Below are positions 8,785 through 16,486 of a stretch of DNA of 64,000 bases, in pieces. The DNA is from Arsukibacterium sp. UBA5043 (lineage in GTDB: Bacteria > Pseudomonadota > Gammaproteobacteria > Enterobacterales > Alteromonadaceae). The stretch lies in contig DIBV01000006.1 of the NCBI GenBank assembly GCA_002415085.1, forward strand, positions 1 to 64,000. Reading direction: 5' to 3'. The stretch's first letter is position 1, and the number at the start of each line of letters is the position of its first letter. The notes beneath the pieces are model-generated. The model had not been told where the DNA came from. It did not search any database and worked only from the letters and a program-made list of their open reading frames with translations. The position numbers and the translations under genes were made by a program.

Positions 8785-8940
8785 ATGCGCGATAAAATCC
8801 GTTTAGTTTCTTCTGCCGGTACTGGTTTCTTCTACACTACAACGAAGAACAAACGTACCATGCCAGAAAAAATGGAAATCAAAAAGTTCGATCCTAAAGT
8901 GCGCAAGCACGTGATTTTCAAAGAAGCGAAAATCAAGTAA
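8785..8940 (+). CDS. rpmG: 50S ribosomal protein L33
   Basis: The 51-aa protein starts [19 protein letters not shown] and ends KEAKIK, a standard L33 of the large ribosomal subunit. The variant lacks the zinc-binding cysteine pairs found in some L33 paralogues. Its ATG follows the rpmB stop after 11 bp, and a strong intrinsic terminator lies 10 bp beyond its stop codon. Confidence 0.97.
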   Translation: MRDKIRLVSSAGTGFFYTTTKNKRTMPEKMEIKKFDPKVRKHVIFKEAKIK

Positions 8941-8950
8941 TCGACCTGAA

Positions 8951-8980
8951 AACCCGGCTCTCGCCGGGTTTTTGCTTTTT
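8951..8980 (+). terminator. Intrinsic terminator of rpmB-rpmG
   Basis: AACCCGGC (8951-8958) and GCCGGGTT (8963-8970) form an 8-bp stem with a 4-nt loop, followed by a T-rich run to 8980. Confidence 0.9.
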
Positions 8981-9050
8981 ACACCCCGCCTAAGTTACTA
9001 TGCCGCTGCCCCTTTGCAGACTGGTGCTGCCTTGTGCAGATACGAAAACT

Positions 9051-9524
9051 ATGTTGAAACTTTCTCGTCGGAACTGGAATAACGTGCTGATATTTGCCGT
9101 ACTTATTCTGATGTTTGTGCTGTATGGCATTCCCCAGCGCCTGCAACAAAAATCGTCAGCAGAGCATCGCTTAATTCCGGCCGACGCCCAACTGTTAATG
9201 GTAGGCTTTGCCAATCAGCGCCTGGTAAAAGCCGGCCCACAGTGGCAACTGCAACCGCAGAGTAATATCCAGGTTGATGCCGGGCAATTAGCGCTGGCCT
9301 GGCAGCACAGCCAGCTGATACCGGTGGATACCGTGCCAATGCAAAGCCGGGTACCGGTGGCACAAGCCAGCGTGCAACTGGTTGGCGAGACTAGTCCTGT
9401 TATCTGGTTACTGTATCCGGATGCAGAGTCAGGCAACAGCCAGTATCTGCTGCAACAGGCCGGACAAACCCAGTTTTATCTGCTGAGCGCCAGCCAGGCT
9501 AAGCAGCTATTTTTGTTAAAGTAA
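9051..9524 (+). CDS. Hypothetical membrane-anchored protein upstream of mutM
   Basis: I do not recognise a named family. The 157-aa product (from ATG 9051) has a short basic N-terminus, then one membrane helix (about residues 11-26, VLIFAVLILMFVLYGI). A periplasmic-looking domain rich in Gln and beta-type segments follows (about 30-157). An open frame extends upstream to 9000, but those residues are unlike a signal anchor, so ATG 9051 is preferred although its ribosome-binding site is weak. It sits between the rpmG terminator and mutM, 36 bp before the mutM start, and is probably co-transcribed with it. Confidence 0.75.
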   Translation: MLKLSRRNWNNVLIFAVLILMFVLYGIPQRLQQKSSAEHRLIPADAQLLMVGFANQRLVKAGPQWQLQPQSNIQVDAGQLALAWQHSQLIPVDTVPMQSRVPVAQASVQLVGETSPVIWLLYPDAESGNSQYLLQQAGQTQFYLLSASQAKQLFLLK

Positions 9525-9560
9525 GGTTCGGTTGCAGCACGCTTTTCAGGAGTAAACATT

Positions 9561-10370
9561 GTGCCAGAATTACCCGAGGTTGAAGTATCCCGCTTAGGCA
9601 TTAGCCCGCATCTTGAAGGTCAGCAATTGCTGAGCGTAGTCGCCCGGCAGCGTCAGCTGCGTTGGTGGATCCCGGATGAAGTGATTGCGCTGAGCAACCA
9701 ACCGATATTAGCGGTGAGCCGCCGGGCCAAGTATTTGCTAATCGGTTTGCCAGCGGGAGAGATTATTTTGCATTTAGGGATGTCGGGTCATTTAAAAGTA
9801 GTCTCGACCAATACCCCGGCGGCGAAACATGACCATCTGGATTTACTGCTATCTAATAACAAAATACTGCGTTTAAACGATACCCGTCGTTTTGGTGCGG
9901 TATTGTGGCAGGCAAAAAACCAGCCGCATCCGCTACTGGCTGCGTTAGGCCCCGAGCCACTTACCCGTGATTTTAACGCTCAGACGCTGATTGAGACTTG
10001 TAGCAAACGCTCAGCCGCGATCAAGCTGGTGCTGATGGACAATAAGGTGGTAGTGGGGGTGGGCAACATTTACGCCAACGAGGCCTTGTTTAAAGCCGGT
10101 ATTTCACCCACAACGCCAGCTAAAACGGTGGCAGCTGATAAACTGGCGTTGCTGAGCACTGTGGTAAAAGAAACCCTGGCTGCAGCAATTGTGCAGGGCG
10201 GCACTACGTTAAAAGACTTCAGCCAGGCTGATGGTAAGCCTGGCTATTTTAAACAACAGTTGCTGGTTTATGGTCGCGGTGGCCAGCCTTGTGTGCAATG
10301 TCAGCAGCCGCTGAGCGAGATCAAGCTGGGCCAGCGTACTACAGTATTTTGCCGTTTGTGTCAGGCGTAA
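9561..10370 (+). CDS. mutM: Formamidopyrimidine-DNA glycosylase
   Basis: Fpg/MutM removes 8-oxoguanine and other oxidised purines from DNA and cleaves the abasic site. The 269-aa protein starts at a GTG codon after an AGGAG site. The mature N-terminus [10 protein letters not shown] supplies the catalytic proline and glutamate. The RRAKYLL lysine, the [12 protein letters not shown] helix-two-turn-helix and a C-terminal four-cysteine zinc finger (CVQCQQ and CRLCQ) are all present. It is convergent with the D15-type gene, with six bases between the stop codons. Confidence 0.96.
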   Translation: MPELPEVEVSRLGISPHLEGQQLLSVVARQRQLRWWIPDEVIALSNQPILAVSRRAKYLLIGLPAGEIILHLGMSGHLKVVSTNTPAAKHDHLDLLLSNNKILRLNDTRRFGAVLWQAKNQPHPLLAALGPEPLTRDFNAQTLIETCSKRSAAIKLVLMDNKVVVGVGNIYANEALFKAGISPTTPAKTVAADKLALLSTVVKETLAAAIVQGGTTLKDFSQADGKPGYFKQQLLVYGRGGQPCVQCQQPLSEIKLGQRTTVFCRLCQA

Positions 10371-10376
10371 GCAAAG

Positions 10377-12017
10377 TTAAAAGCGCCGCTTAGCGGTAAT
10401 TCGCCACTGCCAGTTGCCCAGCTCGGGATTATCAGTTACCGGGCGGGTTAAATCGATATGTACCATAGTGCCGCGGCTGGAGTGGGTAGACAATAAGCGG
10501 ATGCCTACACCTACGCCATAAAGAATACTGTCGTCTATGTCGTTTTCGCCACGTTGGTCGGCACCCCAGCTACGACCGGCATCGGCAAAGCCAGCGAAGC
10601 CGACATCAAAGATTTGCAGAATATTCCAATCGGTGTAATAGCGGTACTCCGTCGTGGCCACCATTCGGTTATCACCGCGCTGGTAAAACAACGGAAAAGC
10701 CCGCAGACCGGTGTCACCACCCAGATAGAGTGCTTCATCGGCAAATAAATCTTTACCACGTTGTAGATCCAGAATACCAACCAGGCTGCTCTGCCGGGTT
10801 AGCTGATATACCATTTGCCAATGAGTACTGATTAGTTGCTGGTTCAGGTCGGCCATTTTCAGGCCATGGTAGCGAAAACTGGCCAGTAACCATATGTCAC
10901 TTTGCAACGCCCAGGCTTTTTCTATAGCCGCATCAACCTGCCAGCCACTAGCGTCAGCACCCAGGCCTTTTTGAAGCTGACCCAGCCGCAAATAGGCCTG
11001 CCAGCCTAAGTTAATATCTTCTACCCGGTTAAATTGGTTGATGTTATACAATTTACGATACTGATCTTCCAGCAACTGGTACTCAACCCACACCCGGGAT
11101 AAATTACGTTCGTCAGGCAAAGTAAACAGCGTGTCAGCATTGGCGGCAAAGCTGACATCCTCTAATGTTATTCCGCTGTTAAACCGATGAATTTGCTTAC
11201 TGTCGCCTGCCAGACGCCAGCCAAAAAAACTGCTGAAACCATGCTGAGTCCGGTCGTACTGATTAACCTTTTCACCCAGTACATAATCGTTTATTTGTTG
11301 TTTGTCTTTACTGACATCGACACTCACTGCCCAGGGTGAACTTAACCGGTAAAATGGTCGTTGAATATTAAACTGATAACTTTCACCATCAGAGTTATTG
11401 GCATAGCGGGTAAGTGCCTGCCAACGGCTACCCAGAATATTCGGGCTGGCAAAGCTGAACAGATAGCCGGTACGCTCAGCATCTTTGGCATAGTCGAGCT
11501 GCAACTGGTTGCCGGTTCCCAGCAGGTTATCTTCCGCTACACCTATTGAGTATTCTGTAGCGCCACCTTCGCTGGAAAAATCGATTTTAGGTAATAACGA
11601 CCAGTTGTCCCAGGTTTTCACTAACACTTCTACCGTATTGGTTTCAGGGCAATAGCGGCTGACGGCAACTTCCGCATCCCGAATGTACCGGCGTGAGCGC
11701 AATATCCGCTCTGTTTCTGCCAGCTCGGCCAGAACTAACGGACTTTCTGGAGTAAATAGCAGATCATTGTCGATAGTGATCTGTTTAGATATAACGTGGC
11801 TGTAATTGGCAAAGCGGTGTAACCAGAAGGTACCTGGCTCGTTCAGATCAAAAACATTTTGCTGCTCAAAGCGGATGCTACTAATGGTCAGATTAGTGTG
11901 CTGCAAATCAGCTTCATCAAACAAACGAGTACAGTCGGTATCAGCTGCCGCATAGGCTTGGCGCAGCGTAAAGCAGGCAAGTAACACAACAATCACTGAT
12001 AAACGGCGACCTGTCAT
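10377..12017 (-). CDS. BamA/TamA-like outer membrane protein (surface antigen D15 family)
   Basis: This 546-aa protein has a signal peptide (about 1-23), an N-terminal POTRA-like region (about 60-130) and a C-terminal 16-strand Omp85-type beta-barrel. The GDTGLRAFPLFYQRGDNRM segment resembles the conserved VRGF/Y motif region of the family, and the protein ends in Phe, as outer-membrane barrels do. It is too short to be BamA, which has five POTRA domains, so it is an accessory D15-family protein of unknown substrate. It lies five bases after mscS in the same direction, which suggests one operon. Confidence 0.8.
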   Translation of the reverse strand: MTGRRLSVIVVLLACFTLRQAYAAADTDCTRLFDEADLQHTNLTISSIRFEQQNVFDLNEPGTFWLHRFANYSHVISKQITIDNDLLFTPESPLVLAELAETERILRSRRYIRDAEVAVSRYCPETNTVEVLVKTWDNWSLLPKIDFSSEGGATEYSIGVAEDNLLGTGNQLQLDYAKDAERTGYLFSFASPNILGSRWQALTRYANNSDGESYQFNIQRPFYRLSSPWAVSVDVSKDKQQINDYVLGEKVNQYDRTQHGFSSFFGWRLAGDSKQIHRFNSGITLEDVSFAANADTLFTLPDERNLSRVWVEYQLLEDQYRKLYNINQFNRVEDINLGWQAYLRLGQLQKGLGADASGWQVDAAIEKAWALQSDIWLLASFRYHGLKMADLNQQLISTHWQMVYQLTRQSSLVGILDLQRGKDLFADEALYLGGDTGLRAFPLFYQRGDNRMVATTEYRYYTDWNILQIFDVGFAGFADAGRSWGADQRGENDIDDSILYGVGVGIRLLSTHSSRGTMVHIDLTRPVTDNPELGNWQWRITAKRRF

Positions 12018-12022
12018 CAGGC

Positions 12023-12877
12023 TTAGTCCTCTTGCTCTGTAAATGATTCAGGCTTGGCTGATGCGTTAATGGTTACTGGTGCCGACCCCTGGCCAAAAAC
12101 TACGGTACGTTGCGGGAATGGAATTTCGATGCCCGCTTTATCAAAGGCATTTTTAACTTCTTCCTGAATACTGTTGCGTAAATCCCGAAAATTCTCCCGC
12201 TTGGTCCAGACGCTGAATTGAATACTAAGCGATGAGTCAGCAAAGCCGTTAAAAATAAAAAGGGGTGCCGGCTCGTCCAGACTAAGCGGATTTTCGTCTG
12301 CTACTTGCTGTAATATTTGCCGAACGTTGCTGATATTCTCTTTGTACGCCACCCCTATCATTAAATCAAAGCGTCGAATAGGAAAGCGGGTCAGATTGGT
12401 CATTTCCGTTTTGATCAGGCTTTCATTTGGAATGCGTACAAACAGATTATCGAAAGTACGCAGTTTTACTGACAGTAAGTCTATCGACAGTACTTCGCCG
12501 GTGGTGGTACCTACTTTAATGACATCACCTAGCTGAAACGGTTTTTCACCAATTAAAAACAAGCCACTAATCAGGTTTGACGCTGACGTTTGCGAGGCAA
12601 AGCCAATCGCCACCGATAACACGCCCGCAGCGCCAATCAGCACACCAAGTGAAAACCCGAGCTGACGCAATGCAGAGGCCACAAATAATGCTAATACCAA
12701 CCAGTAAACCAGTCGCTTAAATAATACCGCATGATGCTGCGAAAAGTTTCGGGTCACCAGCTTTTGTACCGCGCGTCCGGCCAAACTGGCCAACAGTAAG
12801 CCTGCGGCCAGTAAAATAGCGGCTTGCAACATATTGACCATTTGCTCTGACCTTAAATAGGCCGAAATTTGCTCCAT
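12023..12877 (-). CDS. Small-conductance mechanosensitive channel (MscS family)
   Basis: The 284-aa protein has three N-terminal membrane helices (about 15-35, 57-76 and 83-105). The Gly/Ala-rich pore helix GVLIGAAGVLSVAIGFASQ follows, then the beta domain with PFQLGDVIKVG and the cytoplasmic vestibule. These features match MscS, which opens under membrane tension to release solutes during osmotic downshock. It lies between a DUF432-like gene and a D15-type gene on the same strand. It is not clearly the housekeeping MscS, so no symbol is given. Confidence 0.9.
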   Translation of the reverse strand: MEQISAYLRSEQMVNMLQAAILLAAGLLLASLAGRAVQKLVTRNFSQHHAVLFKRLVYWLVLALFVASALRQLGFSLGVLIGAAGVLSVAIGFASQTSASNLISGLFLIGEKPFQLGDVIKVGTTTGEVLSIDLLSVKLRTFDNLFVRIPNESLIKTEMTNLTRFPIRRFDLMIGVAYKENISNVRQILQQVADENPLSLDEPAPLFIFNGFADSSLSIQFSVWTKRENFRDLRNSIQEEVKNAFDKAGIEIPFPQRTVVFGQGSAPVTINASAKPESFTEQED

Positions 12878-12891
12878 TATGTCAGTTCCTG

Positions 12892-13722
12892 TTAATCATT
12901 AAACATACCGGTAAACGCCCTGATTAAGCCCTGCTTCTCAATATTCTGGCGGGGCCCGGCAATTCTTGCTGCCGCCGTTACGCCTGCAGGCAGTTGCTTA
13001 CTTATTTTAAACCGGGTCAGGGCATGGTTGCCGTCGTGTTGCAGAGTGATAGGGTCGGTCCATAACGAGCCATCATTCAAACCATACAATGCCAGATAGG
13101 GCAGCGGGATACTCAGTTTATCGATCACCAGCATGCTATTGGCATTATTCTCTATAGTCACGGCGGTAACTGCCCGGTGGGGTCTGACCGGCAGATCCGC
13201 TCTGTCATGCCGGGCCTGGGTTTTATCGGCGTAGCATAACTCGCCATGTAAGGTGGATGGTCCAAACCAGGTGTCAGACAGGCGCTGACTGGCAATATCA
13301 ATCAGACTACAGGCCGGTTGCTGCAGATTTACTTCAATTACCACCGGCGAGCTGATATAAAATACCGCCTGCTGGGCAGGAGGTATACTAAGTTGAGTAC
13401 GGGTTTTAACCACCATTGGCCGGTCAAGTAACTTAGGGCTAAGGCAAAACTGGGCCGGGCTTTGCCGGAACACAAAGCGTTGTAAATTATCCAGATCAGG
13501 TAATTGTCTGATGCTGCTGCTTTGCATCTGACTGTGCACGTCTTGCTCCGCTACACGGGTAAAGCCAAGCAACCATTCCACCGGTAAGCGCTGCAAATAA
13601 AGAGTTAATGGCCCAAATACATAGTGCCAGCTCTGGCCGCTGTTTAACGCGATGGGCTGCCACCAGGGGTTACCTGTCGGGGTGTCGTTGTGATGTTGTG
13701 GTTGCATATCCGGTCCGGTCAT
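12892..13722 (-). CDS. DUF432-like protein, partner of the MscS-type channel
   Basis: This 276-aa protein is predicted soluble. It resembles DUF432-type proteins often found beside MscS channels; that assignment is from memory of gene neighbourhoods and is moderate. It has several Gln/Trp-rich stretches, a central hydrophobic beta segment (AVFYISSPVVIEV) and no signal peptide. Fourteen bases separate it from mscS, so co-transcription is likely. A role in modulating the channel is inferred from context only. The start could also be the internal Met five codons downstream. Confidence 0.6.
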   Translation of the reverse strand: MTGPDMQPQHHNDTPTGNPWWQPIALNSGQSWHYVFGPLTLYLQRLPVEWLLGFTRVAEQDVHSQMQSSSIRQLPDLDNLQRFVFRQSPAQFCLSPKLLDRPMVVKTRTQLSIPPAQQAVFYISSPVVIEVNLQQPACSLIDIASQRLSDTWFGPSTLHGELCYADKTQARHDRADLPVRPHRAVTAVTIENNANSMLVIDKLSIPLPYLALYGLNDGSLWTDPITLQHDGNHALTRFKISKQLPAGVTAAARIAGPRQNIEKQGLIRAFTGMFND

Positions 13723-14034
13723 TCTCAGTGGCGATGGTCTAGTAGCAAAGCAATCGTAATTTATCTCTGAGTTACAGTTACAGCCTGATTGTTATCTCTG
13801 GTGGCAAAAACTAAAATAATGGATAATTTCTGCTTAAGAAGCAATATGTTATTTTAGCTGAACTGCTAATAGCAGCCAGGTGTGTTACAGCATACTCTCT
13901 AAGCGGTTTTTGGTCAGCGGTTTTTGTCAGGCATTAGCTGCTAGTGTGGCAGAGGCTTTATGAAATTACGCTTAATAAGTTAACCCTGCAATTTGCCAGG
14001 CACACTGCTGCCCGGCCAGCACTACGAGGTTGCT
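13723..14034. other. Divergent intergenic region upstream of mgtE
   Basis: The 312-bp region separates the DUF432-like gene from mgtE. It holds a nested inverted repeat at 13811-13857 (listed separately) and a duplicated AGCGGTTTTTG motif near 13910-13927. No M-box magnesium riboswitch was recognised. Promoters for both genes must lie here, but no clear -35/-10 pair was found. Confidence 0.4.
13811..13857 (+). promoter_or_regulatory. Nested inverted repeat in the mgtE upstream region
   Basis: CTAAAATAA (13811-13819) and TTATTTTAG (13849-13857) pair perfectly over 9 bp. The loop contains a second hairpin of TGCTT and AAGCA. The structure could be a leader hairpin or a repressor-binding palindrome. 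Confidence 0.4.
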
Positions 14035-15378
14035 ATGGAACTACCGGTACTGATAAACCGACTGCGCTTCGCGTTAGAGAACGATACGGTTCAGCTATTG
14101 CAAGACCAGCTGGAGGATGTGCACCCGGCCGACTACGCTGCAGCCATCACGGAGTTTTCACTCGATCATTTATGGCTACTGTTGGTTGCTTTGCGCCGTT
14201 CTCAGCAAGCAGAGGTATTTGGTTATTTACCGGCAGAAGTGCAGGTAGCGTTAGCCATTCGGGTAAGCCGGCGCAAACTCGCGCCCATAATCCGCCAGAT
14301 GTCGTCTGATGAGCGGGCTGATTTATTTAACCAGTTGACCGCAGAACAGCGGGAAATGTTATTGCCGGCACTGGCACAGGCCGAGCGCGAAGATTTACTG
14401 CGTCTTTCCAGTCATCAGGAGGGTAGCGCAGGCGCTATTATGACCTCGGATTACGCGATACTGGCATCTGATATTACCGTACGGGAAGCGCTGGATGTGC
14501 TGCGTCGCGAAGCACCTGATAAAGAAACGATTTACTCAGCCTATGTGGTAGACGAGCAGCGCAAGCTTATTGGCGTTGTATCGCTGCGTGAGCTTATTCT
14601 TGCCCCGGCCACTATGTTGGTCGATGAGCTGATGAACCACGATCCAATTTATGCCACTGTGGAAATGGAGCAAGAGCAGGTTGCGGCAATGGTAGCTAAG
14701 TATGACTTACTCGCCCTGCCTATTCTTAATGTCGAACAGCAGATGGTGGGCATTGTAACCTACGATGATGCAATGGACGTTGCCGCAGAAGAAGCCACTG
14801 AGGATTTTCATAAAACCGCCACCATCGGCAAGCTGGAGGGCAACGTAAAAGATGCCAGTATTGGTCTGCTGTATCGCAAAAGGGTGTTCTGGCTGGTGAT
14901 CCTGGTATTTGGCAACATTTTCTCTGGTGCCGGTATTGCGTATTTTGAAGACACCATTGCCAGCTATCTGGCGTTATTATTCTTTCTGCCGTTGTTAATT
15001 GCCAGTAGCGGTAACGCCGGGGCGCAGTCGGGCACCTTAATGGTACGGGCACTGGCTACCGGTGATGTAAAACTCCGGGACTGGGGTTCATTGCTATTAA
15101 AAGAATGCCTGGTAGCCGGGTTATTGGGGCTGACAATGTCATTTGCCGTGGTGTGGTTAGGCTGGTGGCGCGGTGGCTATGATATTGCCATCGTCGTGGC
15201 CGCCACCATGATGCTGGTAGTCATGGTCGGCAGCCTGGTCGGCTTGTCGTTACCTTTTTTACTCAGCCGGCTAAAGCTTGACCCGGCCACCGCCAGCGGG
15301 CCGTTAATCACCTCCATTGCCGACGTGTCCGGGGTCGTATTGTATTTCTCTATTGCCACCTGGTATCTCGGGTTGTAG
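14035..15378 (+). CDS. mgtE: Magnesium transporter MgtE
   Basis: MgtE is a dimeric Mg2+ channel whose cytosolic domains sense magnesium and close the pore when it is abundant. The 447-aa protein has the N-terminal helical MgtE_N superhelix (about 1-125) and two CBS domains (about 130-250). A C-terminal membrane domain with five helices starts near residue 285 and includes the PLLIASSGNAGAQSGTLMVRAL segment. ATG 14035 is chosen over an upstream TTG because a GAGG site precedes it and MELPVLINRL fits the family start. It is convergent with the M15 peptidase gene. Confidence 0.94.
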   Translation: MELPVLINRLRFALENDTVQLLQDQLEDVHPADYAAAITEFSLDHLWLLLVALRRSQQAEVFGYLPAEVQVALAIRVSRRKLAPIIRQMSSDERADLFNQLTAEQREMLLPALAQAEREDLLRLSSHQEGSAGAIMTSDYAILASDITVREALDVLRREAPDKETIYSAYVVDEQRKLIGVVSLRELILAPATMLVDELMNHDPIYATVEMEQEQVAAMVAKYDLLALPILNVEQQMVGIVTYDDAMDVAAEEATEDFHKTATIGKLEGNVKDASIGLLYRKRVFWLVILVFGNIFSGAGIAYFEDTIASYLALLFFLPLLIASSGNAGAQSGTLMVRALATGDVKLRDWGSLLLKECLVAGLLGLTMSFAVVWLGWWRGGYDIAIVVAATMMLVVMVGSLVGLSLPFLLSRLKLDPATASGPLITSIADVSGVVLYFSIATWYLGL

Positions 15379-15399
15379 TAACGGAACAGATGGGGCTGC

Positions 15400-16176
15400 T
15401 CAGCCGGTCAGTGGCTGCAGAAAACCACTGTGGCTGTAGCCATCCACCAAGCCATCACCCTGCAGATCTACCTGGCTCCAGTCACCGCTTTGGCCCAATA
15501 CAAATACCTGCTGGCCGTTGACTAAGGTTGTTTTAATATCAAAGCTGGTACCGGGTCCGGCCCTTAACCGCAGGCCGTCCCGTGCGATAACCTGCGCTTT
15601 ACTGGCTGATAAATTAGCCAAATTAATACTGGCAGCGTTACCAGTGGGGGCTTCTGCTGGTAGCGGTGGTCTGACAGGCAAGCCAGAGGGTAGTGGCGGG
15701 GCAGCAGGCAGGCCTTGCCAGTTACTTATTGCCTGTTGCATGTTTTCTGCCCAGTCGCTATCGCCGTTGGCCGGATAGTCACCACGTTGCAGCTGGGCGA
15801 GTTCAATACCTCGCATCTGCAAGTGGGGCAGTTCCCAGCTTAATGGCTTCAGCTCCTGTTTATCAGCCAGCTTATGCAACTGCTGCCACCATTTTTTACG
15901 TTCGCCGCTGTCGTCCCAACTCCATCTGCCATCGATATACAACACAAAGTCGGCCGCCACGCCGAACTGATGCATTGAACTCCAGGCATCGGCATTGGTT
16001 ACTCTGGCGCCAGGCGCGCTACGACCTTGGCTGTAAAGCTGACGTTGACGCTGTGGTGAGCGAAAACCCTCGAATATCCTGAAGGGTAATTGAGCTTTTA
16101 ACAGCTCTTGCAATAACAGCTCAACTTTATGCCGGAAAACCGGATGCAGGTGCGCCATACTGGTATCTCTGCTCAT
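15400..16176 (-). CDS. M15-family peptidase with C-terminal SH3 domain
   Basis: The 258-aa protein has an N-terminal VanY/endolysin-type M15 peptidase domain (about 8-130). It shows FRIFEGFRSPQRQRQLY, the zinc motif SMHQFGVAADF and the second zinc histidine in ELPHLQM. A Pro/Ala-rich linker (about 160-185) leads to a bacterial SH3 domain (about 190-255). The fold suggests cleavage of peptidoglycan stem peptides, either as an L-alanyl-D-glutamate or a D-Ala-D-Ala peptidase. No signal peptide is evident, which is usual for phage-derived endolysin-like enzymes. It is convergent with mgtE and divergent from the thiamine operon. Confidence 0.82.
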   Translation of the reverse strand: MSRDTSMAHLHPVFRHKVELLLQELLKAQLPFRIFEGFRSPQRQRQLYSQGRSAPGARVTNADAWSSMHQFGVAADFVLYIDGRWSWDDSGERKKWWQQLHKLADKQELKPLSWELPHLQMRGIELAQLQRGDYPANGDSDWAENMQQAISNWQGLPAAPPLPSGLPVRPPLPAEAPTGNAASINLANLSASKAQVIARDGLRLRAGPGTSFDIKTTLVNGQQVFVLGQSGDWSQVDLQGDGLVDGYSHSGFLQPLTG

Positions 16177-16295
16177 TGTTATGCTCCTGGCTGGATTGTT
16201 AATAGCACCCTTAACGTTTGCCCTGACTCACTACACAGGCGGGCATTGAGTATAGCTATAGTTTTACAAAAGTGAGGTGACACCGGCCCGACAGC

Positions 16296-16324
16296 TTGCT
16301 CCATCATTAGAAAAGCTTTACACT
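16296..16324 (+). promoter_or_regulatory. Promoter of the thiamine uptake operon
   Basis: TTGCTC (16296-16301) and TACACT (16319-16324) are spaced by 17 bp. The predicted transcription start falls a few bases before the first stem of the TPP riboswitch. Confidence 0.55.
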
Positions 16325-16335
16325 TGTCCCGCAAC

Positions 16336-16428
16336 CAAGGGGTGCAACTGCGCAATAGCGCAAATGCTGAGATGCTTTCGGGCAAACCCTTAGAACCTGA
16401 TCCGGATTATGCCGGCGGAGGGATGGTG
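16336..16428 (+). ncRNA. TPP riboswitch (THI element)
   Basis: The conserved thi-box signals are present in order: AAGGGGTGC (from about 16338), CTGAGA (16367-16372), ACCCT (16386-16390), GAACCTGATC and the closing GCCGGCGGAGGGA (to 16423). This RNA binds thiamine pyrophosphate and lowers expression of the downstream operon. It precedes a TonB receptor, a thiamine-binding protein, PnuT and a kinase, which fits thiamine control. No strong terminator follows. The CTCC at about 16434-16437 could mask the GGAG at 16471-16474, so control of translation is likely. Confidence 0.96.
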
Positions 16429-16486
16429 CTAACTCCTCAAGCTGGTGTGATCTCTGTTTTTCTGATAAATGGAGCGTCATACGATA

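Noticed and set aside
13944-14309. 121-aa frame overlapping the mgtE start
   Set aside because: It lies mostly inside mgtE in another frame and has no family features.
15400-16176. Endolysin-like peptidase as a prophage remnant
   Set aside because: No holin, tail or other phage genes are nearby, and similar single genes are common on chromosomes.
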